A DNA stretch of 64,000 nt, taken from Niebla homalea. Lineage: Eukaryota > Ascomycota > Lecanoromycetes > Lecanorales > Ramalinaceae. Under the pieces are notes generated by a model. The model did not search any database. It saw only the letters and a list, made by a program, of their open reading frames with translations, and had not been told where the DNA came from. Below are positions 10,936 through 22,756 of this stretch, in pieces (the stretch's first letter is position 1; every line of letters starts with the position of its first letter). Location of the stretch: positions 248,001 to 312,000 of the forward strand of contig JAHGAU010000021.1 in assembly GCA_019925105.1 (NCBI GenBank). The letters run 5' to 3'. Both the position numbers and the translations under genes were made by a program.

Positions 10936-12402
10936 ATGAAACGACTTATCGTATGCTGCGATGGCACATGGCTGGACTCCCAATCGGGTCTCATGCAAGG
11001 CAAGATCCCCATCCCGAGTAACATCACCCGGTTATCACAAGCCATCAAGATAGTCAGTAGAGATGGCATTCCACAAGTTGTCTTCTATCAGGCTGGCGTA
11101 GGATCTCAAGGTGGCATCTTGAATCGTGTAATTGGTGGTGCCACTGCGGAGGGTCTCGCCGAGAATATCAGATCTGGTTACGCCTTTCTGTCGAACAATT
11201 ATCAACAGGGGGATGAAATCTTTTTCTTTGGCTTTTCACGAGGAGCCTTTACGGCGAGGAGTATTGCCGGCATGATCGATGGTGTTGGCTTACTTACGAA
11301 AGATGGCCTGCCGTTCCTGGCTGAGATATTCAAGGACTGGGAAAACGCGTGGAATGAGAATTACAGACCAAAGAACCCGAATATACCGTTCCCGGACAAA
11401 CCCTCGGCTGGTGATCCTCGCTACAAGAAGTTGCTGGTGAAGAAGCATCTCTCAAGGCTGAACATTCCAATCAAAGTCGTCGGTGTATTCGACACGGTGG
11501 GATCGCTGGGCATCCCTCGGATAGGTTGGCTCGAATCACTGCACCTCCAGACCAGATCGACCAAGGAGTACCTCTTCTTCGACACGAAGCTGAACGATCA
11601 TATCATGTACGCATTTCAAGCCCTGGCGCTGGATGAGCATAGATCAGCATTCAGCCCAGCCGTATGGGAGAAACCTGAAGGCAACCAGACCCATCTCCGC
11701 CAAGTATGGTTTCCCGGCGTTCACTCCAACATCGGCGGAGGCTACCCCGATCAGGGTATGGCCAACATTACGTTAGCCTGGATGATGGCGCAAGTCGAGT
11801 CAATGCTTGATTTTGATGACACGTACATACTTGACGAGTTCGAAGCAACGCTGGAGCATTACGAGCAAACGAACCAGAAAACGCGGCCATGGTCCTTTGG
11901 CAAGATCTACCGCTCTCTCACAGGTATCTACATCCTGGGCGGTAGGATGACGAGGACTCCAGGCGATTACTTCGAGGTAGACCCTTATTCGGGCCGCGAG
12001 ACAGACATTCCACTGCTCGATACCAACGAATACGTCCACCCCTCCGTGCGAACCAGAAAGGTCAAGCGCGGTCCCGGCGTGGAAGACATGGGCACCTACG
12101 ACGCTCACCCACTGGATGCCTACAAATTGCGGAATCCGAATGCGGAAAGGCGTGTGGCCTTATGGGAACCCCGGTCTCGCCGCCACGGTCTCCACACACT
12201 GCCCGAAAGTCCCTTGTGGGGCATGGAGCGCGAGTTGCTCGAGGAAGATCCTCGGATGTACGACTTCCTCATTGCTGGTGGAGGAGGCGGAGGCGGAGGA
12301 TCCCATCGCGCCTCAGGTCCTGCAGATTCGCAATTGGTGCCGAGCACCATGAGCCGCAGCCGTCGCGATTCGAGGTCGCCCATGCCGAACGGTCGATTCT
12401 AG
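10936..12402 (+). CDS. DUF2235 alpha/beta-hydrolase protein
   Basis: This is a single-exon gene of 488 residues with ATG at 10936. The N-terminus MKRLIVCCDGTWLD is the usual opening of DUF2235 proteins. FFFGFSRGAFTARSIAGM holds the nucleophile elbow GFSRG (Ser about residue 101). KVVGVFDTVGSLG carries a likely acid (Asp about 186) and FPGVHSNIGGGYPD a likely catalytic His (about 263). This domain is related to bacterial type VI phospholipase effectors of the Tle1 type. Fungal members are cytosolic or membrane-linked and mostly uncharacterised, so lipid hydrolysis is inference. The C-terminus has a run of nine glycines and then a Ser/Arg-rich tail, probably disordered. No introns, unlike most neighbours, and no signal peptide. 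Confidence 0.93.
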   Translation: MKRLIVCCDGTWLDSQSGLMQGKIPIPSNITRLSQAIKIVSRDGIPQVVFYQAGVGSQGGILNRVIGGATAEGLAENIRSGYAFLSNNYQQGDEIFFFGFSRGAFTARSIAGMIDGVGLLTKDGLPFLAEIFKDWENAWNENYRPKNPNIPFPDKPSAGDPRYKKLLVKKHLSRLNIPIKVVGVFDTVGSLGIPRIGWLESLHLQTRSTKEYLFFDTKLNDHIMYAFQALALDEHRSAFSPAVWEKPEGNQTHLRQVWFPGVHSNIGGGYPDQGMANITLAWMMAQVESMLDFDDTYILDEFEATLEHYEQTNQKTRPWSFGKIYRSLTGIYILGGRMTRTPGDYFEVDPYSGRETDIPLLDTNEYVHPSVRTRKVKRGPGVEDMGTYDAHPLDAYKLRNPNAERRVALWEPRSRRHGLHTLPESPLWGMERELLEEDPRMYDFLIAGGGGGGGGSHRASGPADSQLVPSTMSRSRRDSRSPMPNGRF

Positions 12403-13535
12403 CAGGGGACGAGGCCGTGCATCCTGGCCTTACTTTCCTGGCCAGCTCAGAAGACCCCAGAAGCCATTCATCTGGACTTGGCCGCAGATAGCGTCATGAA
12501 CAGTCCAAGATGAAGGAGGGTATGAAATGGCTCTACCAAGCGTTTCCCTGAACAGACACGCATTTGCAACGCAACGGGCCCACGCGTACTCGGGTTCTGT
12601 CCATGCCTGAGTTCTGTTTCCGCTGCAGAACGACTGTTAAAGCTAATGGTCAATCGTGGTACCCATACCCAAAGTTGGGTCGGTAAGGGGTGCATGGAAG
12701 CTGGAGCATCAGCGGTAGCAGGGGTGTTTGTGACAATATTTCAAGGGGGGAGGAGGTGGCGATGGAAGTAGGCGATGGAAGTAGTCGCGGAAGTCCGGGG
12801 AACGGTGGACCTATGGATTAGAGAAAAGAGACCAACATTAGGAGCATCGTTCGAGGTCTTCCAGTAGCATTAAGCTGCCTTGATGCCAAGAATTGAGAGA
12901 AGCTTGTCTATACATGTATATGGAATCACGCAATGGTCTGCTCCATTGCAGACGGAGTGCTGGTGACATTTCCCAATGAATGCGAATGGGCTGTATATAC
13001 TTCCTTGAAGATGTCCCTCCGAAAAGCAGTGTTTCTCCATGCACCGCAAATATTGAGAGCACGGGTGGGCATTATCAGTCAATGCTTACGGGAATCACGG
13101 TCTGTACATGTCTAATGTAGCTCCGTTTCTAGTGATTTTCAAATGAGAACAATAGACAATGTATCTGGCTTACAGGGTGAAAGGTTTCAACGTCTTTTCC
13201 TAATGACAAATGAGCGGGGGTTTTGGAGGAGGGCGTTCCCGGAGCAAATTGGGATAAAAGCGTAGACCATGTTTGTCACAAGTAATCGGTGGAGTCTCGA
13301 GCAAGTAAATATAATTATCTTTACAGCGCGTGTTGCGGTCATCAGAGGACATTGCTGCGAAGAGGGATGAGGTAGATTAGTGACTTCGGTCTGGGAAAGC
13401 AACATGTCTCGCCCAGACGTCTTTCGGGGCCTGATCCATCCAACTGCACCAAACAGACTCATAATTCCTCCACAGTCCTTGAAGAAGGAAGGTGGAAAGA
13501 GAAAGACTGGAAGAAAACCAGTGTGAGGGGCAGAG
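12403..13535. other. intergenic, convergent 3' ends
   Basis: This lies between the convergent DUF2235 (+) and F-box (-) genes. There is a purine-rich patch with a short repeat of GATGGAAGTAG around 12760-12785. Short overlapping frames at 12838-13115 are not supported. I see nothing else. Confidence 0.5.
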
Positions 13536-14542
13536 CTATGCAAATGAAGGTTCCTCAACCTCGAAATCGGTAAGCTTGGGACAAGCCAACATCAGTGCCT
13601 CCTTGTCAATCAAAGATCCGTCGCCCACCTCCACGGGACTCGTCAGGTACAGAGCCTCGAGAGATGTGAGGTGCAGGGTCTCAAGGTGCTGGAGCTTATG
13701 TATCGGCCACACCCAGTCGTCCATTTGGAGCCGCTTGTCGTTTTGGTTGTGTGGTCTCGCGCTCCGAGGCACATCCGAGATGAAGATCCGGTTGGTGACT
13801 GGGTAAGGATGCTCGGTGTTGAGGATCTCCCAGTCAACGGAGATTTTCAACCCGCTGATGGACAACTTGCTATGGCCATGGTCAACGATTTTGCTGCCTA
13901 TTGAATTGAATTGTTAGAAGCTTTCGCGACTGACCGAAGATTATGACATGCTGTAAGGACTTGGATCAGGGCGCCCACGGGAATGGTGCTCTTGACCTTG
14001 TCTTCCTGCCTCGAGAAAAGGGCCGCGAGCGGATGCTTCCATGTCCTTCCCTTGGGAGCTGGGAGTGGGCCCCACACACCTGAGCTACGGTACTTCCATT
14101 CTCGCCAGCCGGCAAGCATCTGCGGACTTATGCCGTCATTGAAAGCACCATCGAAATCCACGAAGTTTGCCTTGTCCTGCGTCAGGATCAGGTCGCGAAC
14201 CAAAGTTGCGTGATCAGCGGAAGTGGCAACGGTGGTGACGAATTGGGCGAATCGGTAGGAGGAGAAGAAGCGCGGCTTCTGGTACAGGAGCACAAGTGCG
14301 GATGGTGTGAATTGTGGATGGACTGTTGTGAGGTTAAGCCAGGCTTTTCGATTTAGATAGCCAAAGGTTTGCTGAAGGATTTCAGGGGGGAGGGATAGGA
14401 TGAATGGTCTGTCAGTGGGTTGCGTCTTGGTCTTGACGCTTTTCTTCCTGCTCGATCGCTCTGTTTTCTAGGAGTGTCGAGAATCAAAATAATGTCTTAA
14501 ACAGTACGAGGCATCAAAATAGGAACGTTGCCTTACCGCCAT
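13536..14542 (-). CDS. F-box domain protein
   Basis: The coding model is complement(join(13536..13893,13935..14467,14537..14542)), giving 298 residues. Exon 1 is only ATG GCG, followed by a GTAAGG intron ending in CTCCTAG. Exon 2 starts KTERSSRKK, then PFILSLPPEILQQTFGYL and NRKAWLNLTTVHPQF: an F-box core near residues 22-60. After this come YRFAQFVTTVATSADHATLV and a leucine-rich C-terminus (LQHLETLHLTSLEALYLTSP) as in F-box/LRR-like fungal proteins. Such proteins present substrates to SCF (Skp1-Cullin-F-box) ubiquitin ligases; the target is unknown. The 41-nt second intron (GTCAGT donor, TTCTAAC branch-like, GGCAG acceptor) keeps frame as HNLR/KIVDH. It is divergent from the TFIIF beta gene across about 0.5 kb. 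Confidence 0.85.
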
Positions 14543-15058
14543 CTTCCTGAATGCTACAGGCGATTGCTTCTATCGAGGCTCCTATCCAGGATAGACAGCA
14601 CCTACTACAGGCTCAGTGCTCTATTTTGTAAACCCTTTAAGAATTTTCCTAATACGGTCTGAACATTGACAGAGAAGTCTAGGTCAATTGGAAGTGCTTA
14701 AGTTACTAGTCAAAATATGGGTGTTTGATCTTTTCCTACGTAGATACGAGAGGATTTCCAATGCCAAGGAGTTCATAAATATTTCGCCCATAAGATCACC
14801 ACCCGAAATCTAATCTAATCTGCCTGTCACCGGGTCTTGGCAGTCATGGCTCATTGTTCCTCTGCTACCCCTCGTACCCTGAAACGTTTCTCGACAACGG
14901 TCGCACGAGAACGTGACAAGTACTGCACATATATACATCTTTGAGCAGTTCGAGCATGACACTGGTCGAGCTTGTACACATGGAGTGCCAGCTAGGTTCA
15001 CGCAGGTCCTTACCTTTTAACGAATGATCTGCTCTGGACGAACGGGTTCGACCTCAGG
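14543..15058. promoter_or_regulatory. divergent promoter region between F-box gene and TFIIF beta gene
   Basis: 516 bp separate the start codons of two genes pointing apart, so both promoters must lie here. I see no strong TATA box or named operator. A minus frame at 14810-15001 contains several Cys codons but no recognisable zinc-finger spacing. Confidence 0.55.
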
Positions 15059-16347
15059 ATGACCTCATTCGGCGCAGACATCCCCAGCATCAAAGTCGAA
15101 CAGAGCGCATCCAATCTGAAAACTCTACAAGATGCGGCAGTCAAGCATGAGCCAGATACATTGGGAGCTTCGCCTGGAAGTCAGTTGGATGACGACATCT
15201 ATGAGGATGCTGGCGACCTAGACTTCACCGCTTCCGATCAGAACGTCTTTCTTACCAGGTTGCCCAAGTTTCTATGGGACAGCTGGTCAAAGCTGGATGA
15301 TGAGCAGGAGATTCAGATCGGAAGGGTCAGGGTCGAGGGCAATCCGGGCGACATCAAGCGGGTGGGTACACTGGCAGCTTTAGGAACCCTTCATCTCCAA
15401 GAGGACTGACAGACACCCTTTACGACAGATGAGCCTCATGCTGGATGCTAGCGTGCCAAAGAACAAAACGGTGCCCAAAGAATACAACATGCACGTCACC
15501 AATCCTGACTCGCTCAATACCTTCATCTTTAGTGAAAAGGATCTGCCAGGATATCGACAATTCCAGGCGGATGGCACGCCCGCCCACTGGTTGAATAGGA
15601 AAAGAATTGAGCGCAAAAAGCATACTCAAGCTCATTACCGAAAGGGTGTACCAAGTAGGTCGGAGCATGGCGGCTGACTGAGACCTGACTGATACTCGCC
15701 CTGCAGAGAAAACCAGGCTCGTCGGCCGAGTGAAGACGGAAGTGAGTTGCATCCCTGTAGAGAACGATGCGTACAAGAGATGGGATGCAGCTCGAACGGA
15801 AATGACTCTCAGGCCGAAAGCGAAGACGCAGCTGCTCGATGATGTCCCTCCGGCAGGGAGTGTACTCAACGCTGCAACTGGCAACTTCAGTAATTTCATC
15901 GTGAGATATGCATCCTCCCTCTACTCACTCTTACGGCATGCTGACAAAGTACAGGATAAGGCTGGACCTCGGCGAAAGCCGCAAATGATGAAGACAGCGC
16001 GTATGCCTCAGAACGAGCTGATCGACTTGATCTACGAATGCTTCACGCAGTACACGTACTGGCCCTTCAAGGTGCTCAAGGAAAAGGTGCAGCAACCGGA
16101 CGTCTACCTCCGGCAAACATTGGATCTCATTGCCTTTCAAGCCAAGACGGGCACCCACATGTCTGAATGGCAGCTCAAGCCCGAAGCAAAGATGGGCAAT
16201 TATAACAATGCTTTCAATACTGCCAAAGACGAGGCGGCCCCGGATGAGGGTCTCGGAATAGGCTACGATGGACCAGATGACATGGAGCAGGATGATTCAA
16301 ACGTGGAGATGGAGGATATACTACTGCCTGAGCAAGATCGATCTTGA
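15059..16347 (+). CDS. TFG2: Transcription initiation factor TFIIF subunit beta (Tfg2/RAP30)
   Basis: The coding model is join(15059..15361,15429..15654,15707..15900,15955..16347), giving 371 residues. Exon 1 contains FLTRLPKFLWDSWSKLDDEQ then IQIGRVRVEG, the dimerisation domain that pairs with TFIIF alpha. Exon 2 gives YNMHVTNPDS. Exon 3 gives TRLVGRVKTEVSCIPVEN, typical of the conserved central part. The last exon has RMPQNELIDLIYECFTQY and YWPFKVLKEKVQQPDVYLRQ, the C-terminal winged helix. TFIIF binds RNA polymerase II and helps recruit it to promoters. The third intron (15901-15954) is 54 nt, a multiple of three with no stop, so an unspliced mRNA would add 18 residues in frame. I treat it as an intron because it splits the conserved FSNFI and DKAGPRRKP blocks and has GTGAGA, GCTGAC and TACAG signals. 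Confidence 0.94.
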
Positions 16348-16864
16348 TGTCTCAAAGTCTCTGTCTTCTGGAGAGGCATTCCCTGGCGTTCAGTCTTTGG
16401 CATCCGGTCATTGGTTACTAGCATAGCGTGGAGTTTGAAGGGGGCAATATGGTACTACTTCGTAATACTATGATATTCGAGCCTGGAAAATGAGTCTCAA
16501 AGATTTTTGGTTTGGAACATAGAGCCTGTGGTGCTTGGGCAGAATTCTCCGCGAGGAGAAAACTAGCGCCATCATGATGCGAACGGCCAAGGGCAATCCA
16601 GCATTTATTGCCAGCATCCATCTCCAACGTCCGAGTGCGCCATATTCTATTCTATTCGATAGGATGCCATTCATCATGCAAGTGCAGAGGCTGAGAAGCT
16701 ATTGCGAGATCTTGCGCGTCAATTGATTGAGCTCCCCGCGTGTTATACAAGTTTACTCATTCCGCTCGAGGCTGTGCACCCTGGAAATTGCTATATCTAA
16801 CGCGCCTACCCTGGCTATTGTACCCAACTTCATGATCCAGAGATAGTAAACTCCACCGCTCAAG
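16348..16864. other. intergenic between TFIIF beta and Sel1-repeat genes
   Basis: This holds the TFIIF beta 3' UTR and the promoter of the next plus-strand gene. I see no coding signal. Confidence 0.5.
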
Positions 16865-19390
16865 ATGCCTCTGAAAGATCTATTGAAGAAGAAAGAGAAG
16901 ATCAAGGCTTCCGACATCGAGCCCATTTCTCCTCCGCCCTCTGCCACCTCTACCGAAGATTCAGACCTCCCACCAAAGCCAGAATTCACCTTCCTGCGGT
17001 CTGACACCAACACTCAAGAGCTCATTGCCCCGCCAGCCTTTCCTGGTGAGGAGAGAGCTTCGGCCCCTTCCATAGATCACGCCGCAGACAAGAAACCTCA
17101 CAGCAACCGGTTCTCGAAACGCTTCTCCCGCCTCAGCCATCGCTCATCCTCTCCCTCCAAAGAGAAGGATCCTACACCACCGACCTCCCCTCCCTCGAGC
17201 CGTCCCACAAGCAAGGACAAGGACCCTCGCCGTCTCTCTCAGCGCCTGCACTTCACCCCACGTTCACGGAATACTTCACAAGCCTCCGCAAACATCCCTT
17301 CAGATCTCCCTGAAATTGGCACTCTAGCCCTCGGAACAGGCCAACAGAATGAAGAGAAGCAAGCAGCATGGGAAGAGCGCGCCACCATCCTCGTCAAAGA
17401 AAACCCCAATAATCGCCCTCTGTCACGCCCCTCATCGCAACGCTCCTCCACCAATTTCTCCCGCCCCACAACCCCTAAACCTGAACCCCAACCGGACTTC
17501 CACCCCGCTCGCCTTGGCGACAGAGTTCCGCGCGGCCGGAGCATAAGCGACGCCAAATCTGACGACGACATCCAAGCCGCCATTCGCCTCCACGAATCCG
17601 GTAACCTGGTCGAATCCACAGCCATGTTCGGCCGACTGGCAGACAACAAGTCGAACGCCATGGCGCAGATACTCTACGGTCTCGCACTACGGCATGGCTG
17701 GGGCATCGAACCAAACCCCGGGCTGGGGATTACGTACTTGTCCCGCGCAGCGACCATGTCAGCGAATGTGGAGAGTGATGCTTTGGCCAAAGGGGTGAAA
17801 AAGGGGGGCGCCGCCAAGGGCGAGCTGGTGCTTGCCATCTACGAATTGGCGAATAGTTTCCGGCATGGGTGGGGCGTGGACAAGGATCCCGTGGCCGCGA
17901 GGAAGTATTACGAAGTTGCTGCCAATCTGGGCGATACGGATGCGATGAATGAGTGTGGGTGGTGCTATGACGAGGGTTACGGGGGAAAGAAGGACAGGGT
18001 ATGTCAAGTCTCTCATGCGGTCTACGCGCGTTTCCATCCCTTTTTCCTCGCCTGCAAGACGTCGCCAAAGGGTCCCTGTGGACCGGGCAGGGTTTGGCCG
18101 CAAGCTTTCCCTGCTTGATCATACAACTCGCCTGCTCCTCGAAAGCCAGATGGCGATCTTCAAGCCCCCTTGTCCTTGGTGGACTCTTTGTCCTCTCATG
18201 GCGCACGGCAGCCCAAAAGTCACCAAGAATCTTCCTCCGGCCCTACTTCACAGTTCCGAGTTTCCGACACGCGCGGCAGCTCATTGTCCAATCCTCCTAA
18301 TTCAGCTAATCACACTCCCCAGCACCTTGAAACTCTTCTTCCCCGACCCATGTCACATTTGGGCATCAACACATAATAGAAGCTGATAGCTGATCCCTCT
18401 CTTCTAGTACACAGCAGCCCAATACTACCGCCTCGCCGAACAGCAAGGGAGTAAGGTGTTGGGGAATTCATGGTACGTTCACTTTTCCACTAGCTCCATG
18501 TCTCGCTCAACCACTTTCGGCTGCTGCCATCCATGCTCCCTATCCAGGACCACATCTGCTTTCTTCTCTACAACACAACCACACTTTCCCCAAGCCCCGT
18601 CTTCCAAAGAAAAGCAAAAAAGCGAGCCCCAACCGCAACCTCTATTGGGGTGCTGAGTCCAAGATCTCAGCTCAGCTCTAGCTCTTTTCACCTTTCTCCT
18701 TGCCTTCCGGGATGATTGGCTCTCACTTCCCCTTTCCCTCTCCATCTCCCTCCTCTCCCACCTCCTTTCCCCCTTTCGCCTGACCGACCTCTACGAGCGT
18801 GGAGGAAGCTTTCGCGTTTGTGCCTGACGCAGCTTGCATGCATGGAAACCTCCCCCAACTCCTGAGTGGGCCTCTTCACCCTGCTATCCTCCCCAAACCC
18901 GCCCCAATCCTTTCTCCCCTCTCTCTCTCTCACCACCTTCCCGCATTTGAAACCTTCCAATAGTTGGTGCCTGATTAACTTAGGCCCACCAATCCGATCC
19001 CTTCCATCAATCAGTCAATCAACTCTTGCTCCTGCCCCTGCCCCTGCCCCCCCTCTTGCACGAGCGAGCTCGTCATCATCAACATGATGACTGAAACATG
19101 TCAATGATGCTCTGTGCGCTCCGGCCCTTCTTTTCCTTCCTCAGCTTGACCCATTTTTCCGATATCTCCCCCCTTTTTCCTCCGGTTATCCTTTCCTTGC
19201 ACACGAAGTCCGAACCCTCTGTGTGTGAGAGAGATCATCATCATCATCATCATCATCAACTCAACACGCTGATTGATGGCTGGCTGGCTGTGCTGATGTA
19301 CTGACCCGCACCACCCACAGGATCTGGAAGGACAAGTACGATCCCCTTCCCCCTCCCCCCACCTCCGCCGCCGCCGCCGCCAAGAAATAA
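16865..19390 (+). CDS. Sel1-repeat protein (Nif1-like), with two long introns
   Basis: The coding model is join(16865..17998,18408..18472,19321..19390), giving 422 residues. The N-terminal 230 residues are Ser/Pro/Arg-rich and probably disordered (MPLKDLLKKKEKIK, then many SRPSS and TPP stretches). From about residue 235, Sel1-like TPR units follow: MFGRLADNKSNAMAQILYGL, then GELVLAIYELANSFRHGWGV with KYYEVAANLGDTDAMNECGW, and after splicing YTAAQYYRLAEQQGSKVLGN, ending SWIWKDKYDPLPPPP, five Ala and KK. Sel1 repeats are protein-interaction scaffolds. The architecture resembles fungal proteins annotated as mitosis inhibitor Nif1 or chitin-synthase regulators; Nif1 is my tentative match. The introns are about 409 and 848 nt, far longer than elsewhere in the window, yet the terminal exons are clearly homologous to the end of this family. 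Confidence 0.87.
19234..19258 (+). repeat. (ATC)n microsatellite inside the long intron
   Basis: About eight uninterrupted ATC/TCA units lie in the second intron of the Sel1-repeat gene. They are surrounded by pyrimidine-rich sequence typical of long fungal introns or leaders. Confidence 0.9.
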
Positions 19391-20838
19391 GTAAATTAAA
19401 GGAAAGGGCGGGAGTGGGAACCGCGTCCGGCGACCACGACCACGACCACGACCACACTGGTGACGCTGCGCGGGAAATACCACTGTTTTTCGGCGGGAAA
19501 AGCGGGGGTGGGGTGGGCGGATACGGAGGTCAGATGTAGTTGTAGGAACGGTGGCCATAGCCATGGTGGCGGTGGTGGTGGTGGAGGTGGTGGTGGATGA
19601 GCGGGTGTGTGTGTGCTTGGATGGGTGTGCTCAAACGGATGAGGTAGGGGAGGGTTTGGTGGATTCCGTAGAGGGGGGTGTTTGTATGTATCATCACATC
19701 AAGATTTGAAAAACAGTGATTGTGTGGGGAGCAATGCTTAGCCCAGCTCACCTTGTACCTTTAGTTATACAAGCAAGTGGGGAAGAAGTGTGAACCGGTC
19801 GGGAAAGATGTGTTTTGTTTTTGTTTGTTTTTTTGGCAATTGTGTGGAATTTGGGAGTATGAATTGAGTCACGATGCAGTAGAGAAATCAGGTATAGACA
19901 GACATGCTCATCTTCCTCCCCTGTTTCGGACCCTTTGCCCACAACTTTCGGCCCCCCAACTAGAATTGAAAATTTGGCCCTCCCATCGTCCGTTTTTGAG
20001 AAGATTATATCTGAAGACGGTGTGGTATCGCGTCAATGCTGAACATGCCATCTGTATGCCTCGCCGTACGTTGGACCTCCGTCCTCTGTCTCCGTCGCCC
20101 AGGCCTTCTCCTTCGCGGTAACATTTCGATGTCCAATCAATTGACTTCTCGTCGTTTCGTATACCCATGTTCGTGTGCTCGTGGCCATAGACCCATATTT
20201 CGTTATATCAATTTGGCTCATTGCTTTCCCGACGTCCTCTACCCCTCCGCTTTCTCTCGTCATTAACATACCGCATACACCAATTAACTCAACAAAGAAA
20301 AACCAACAGCCAAAACATACACACACAGAATCCACACCGTTAAGAAAAGAAGCACACACTCGCTAAGAAACATCTCAACGCTCGCTCGCTCGCTACGCTA
20401 CGCTTTCGTTGACATTTCCACCTCCCGCTGGAGGGTATCGTTTGCTGATGAAAAAGACTGAGGGACTCTTCCGTGAGGAACCGCGTGTGCAAGGTCGCCC
20501 ATGCCACTTGTGTAAATAAGGGTTGAAAGTCAGGCGTCGCGAAACGCTTTGGCTGTTGGGGTATTGTGCATGGTCTTTGAAGTAAAATCGATGTCGTAGA
20601 CTGTCGTTTCATGAGAAGTCGTCGCCGTAAGGCATGTGGCAAAATCGTTCAAGATATGATAACCGAAGCAAGGGAATGGGTGAAGGGAAGGGGACAAGAG
20701 GCCGTTATGTTCGTCGTGTGGTGGTGGAGGGGGGTGTTAGATTCGTGAATCGCTTGCTGCCAAAACAAGGAGAGACCAAAATGGGAAGTTGTCAAGCCTG
20801 GTGGAAGGCGGATAAGTGTTATTGAAGATTGAGCATCA
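19391..20838. other. intergenic, convergent 3' regions, GGT-rich stretch
   Basis: This is 1.4 kb between the convergent Sel1-repeat (+) and bZIP (-) genes. It holds a GGT/GGA-rich run at about 19564-19603, GT-rich patches and no supported gene. The length suggests long 3' UTRs on both sides. Confidence 0.5.
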
Positions 20839-22718
20839 TCAACTCAAAGGCTGGGCGTTGCGTTCACCAACGAGCCTGGCGAAGTCTCTGACAATGTTAG
20901 TAGGGACTTCATCCCACAAGAGACTCTTGGTGTATGCCTCAGCTGCAGAGCCCTTGTTGCTGTTCCCTCGCATAGCAGTGAGGGCATCATGAAGGTTCCT
21001 GCGAGGTTGAGGTTGACTCGATGCCTGAGGAGCGTAAAGGGAGTCGTCTGTCGTCATGGCATTGTACTGCGCTGGTGTGAGGGAAAACACTTCATCGCGC
21101 TGTTGTTGACGAGTGTGTGCAGTGAGATGGCTGAAGGGTGCGAATGGATTGTTGGTAGGGTGCGAGTACGGAGCCATGTAGCTGGGCGTTTGGCGGGGAG
21201 CATTCGACTTCAACACGGCGTTATCACCACTGCCGGTCTGTGAGACGTGAAGACCGGCATCCTTGTAGATGTTATCAAGCACGGTGCTGGACGCGGCGCG
21301 GACATCGTCGGGCATCTGCGGGATAGCAGCATTTGCCGCACCTTTCGACGCCACCCAGGCACCGCAAAGGAGAAGGGTGAGCAGCAGGCCAGACACGGCG
21401 CTCTTGTCCTCTTCCTTGATGGCCAGCTTCTCCTCCTTTGGTCGCATGGCCACAGCCGTCTCTGCTTTGGGGATCTCTGGGTCCATGGGTGGATGGCTGA
21501 GGAAGGAAAAGTCTTCCCATGTAGTGGGACTGTCGTTCATGGAGAGATGATCAAACTCGGAGAAGGTACTTGAATAACCGTTGGAGCTTTGAACGGCAGA
21601 TGCTGACATGCGTCTCTGCGAGTCTTCCATCAAGAAATTATTCTTCTTGCGCAGCTCGGCCGTCTCCACTGTGTGTTTGTGGACCAGGTCCTCCTTCTCC
21701 ATATTGAGCTGGTCGACCCTGATCTGCCAACTCTGTCGCTCAGCCAGCCACATCATCTCTTGCTGGCGTCGATGAGCAAGTTCCTCATCCATGCTCTCGA
21801 TGATTGCGTGGAGATTCTTTCGCTCGTCCTCCAGCTTTTGCGTATGCTCCTTCTTGCGACAGCGCGAGTCGAGACTGCATTCAAGTCAGTGAGCATATCA
21901 AGCCAGGAAAGGTGGGATTGACGAACGCAGCTTGTCTGTTCCTCAACAGCCGTTTCTGCTGCTTCAATTCCTTCAACAGCTTCTCATCACTGGGATCGGT
22001 CTGCAAGATGATCTTGTCGATCGTGTCGACCTTCCTCTCCTCGGGAATCTCGAACCGAGCATTCTTCTTCCGGACGCCGTCCGGACGGAGACGGGGAGGG
22101 TTGTCGATGAAAAGCGGGCTGAGCTGCTCCCGCTTCAATTGCTTGTCGGCCGGATCGGACGAGGAGGTTGAGATCCAGCCATTCTCGGATTGCGGCGAGG
22201 TGGCCGAGTTGGCATAAGGATTGTGGTCAGGAGCTGTTGAAAGGGCCAAAGTGTGTTGAGGGAGCTCGGCGTGGTGGCTGTGGCTGTTGTTGCTGCTGCT
22301 GTTGTTGTTGTTGTAAGAGTCCTCGCCTTTGACGGAAGGATCGGTTGGATAAGCGCCAAAGACGGCACTCTGGGGAGTGGAATTCAGACTCGATTGTGCT
22401 TGCGGTTGATGCGACCATGTGGGCGGGTGTTGTTCGGAATGATGATATTGATCGAATGGCTGCTGCTGGTGAATGGAGGTGAAGGGCATTTGCTCGCCAT
22501 TGTGTGGCATTTCTTGCCAGGTAGGATGAGCTGCCGACGCCGACATAAATGGATGATTTTCGGTAAAGGCGTTGTCTGACCGTTGGCCATACATTGAAGC
22601 CATGTTGGTGGTAGCAGCGGCTACAGAGCGATGTTCGAGAATGGTGTGGTCAAGAAGGGGATCAGTCTCCTCCTCATCAATATCGGGTAGATGTGTGGAT
22701 TGTTGATGTTGATGCTGC

Positions 22719-22756
<38 letters not shown>

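Noticed and set aside
14810..15001. Cys-containing minus frame resembling a zinc finger
   Set aside because: Cys spacing fits no zinc-finger class, it lies in the divergent promoter, and it has no conserved context.
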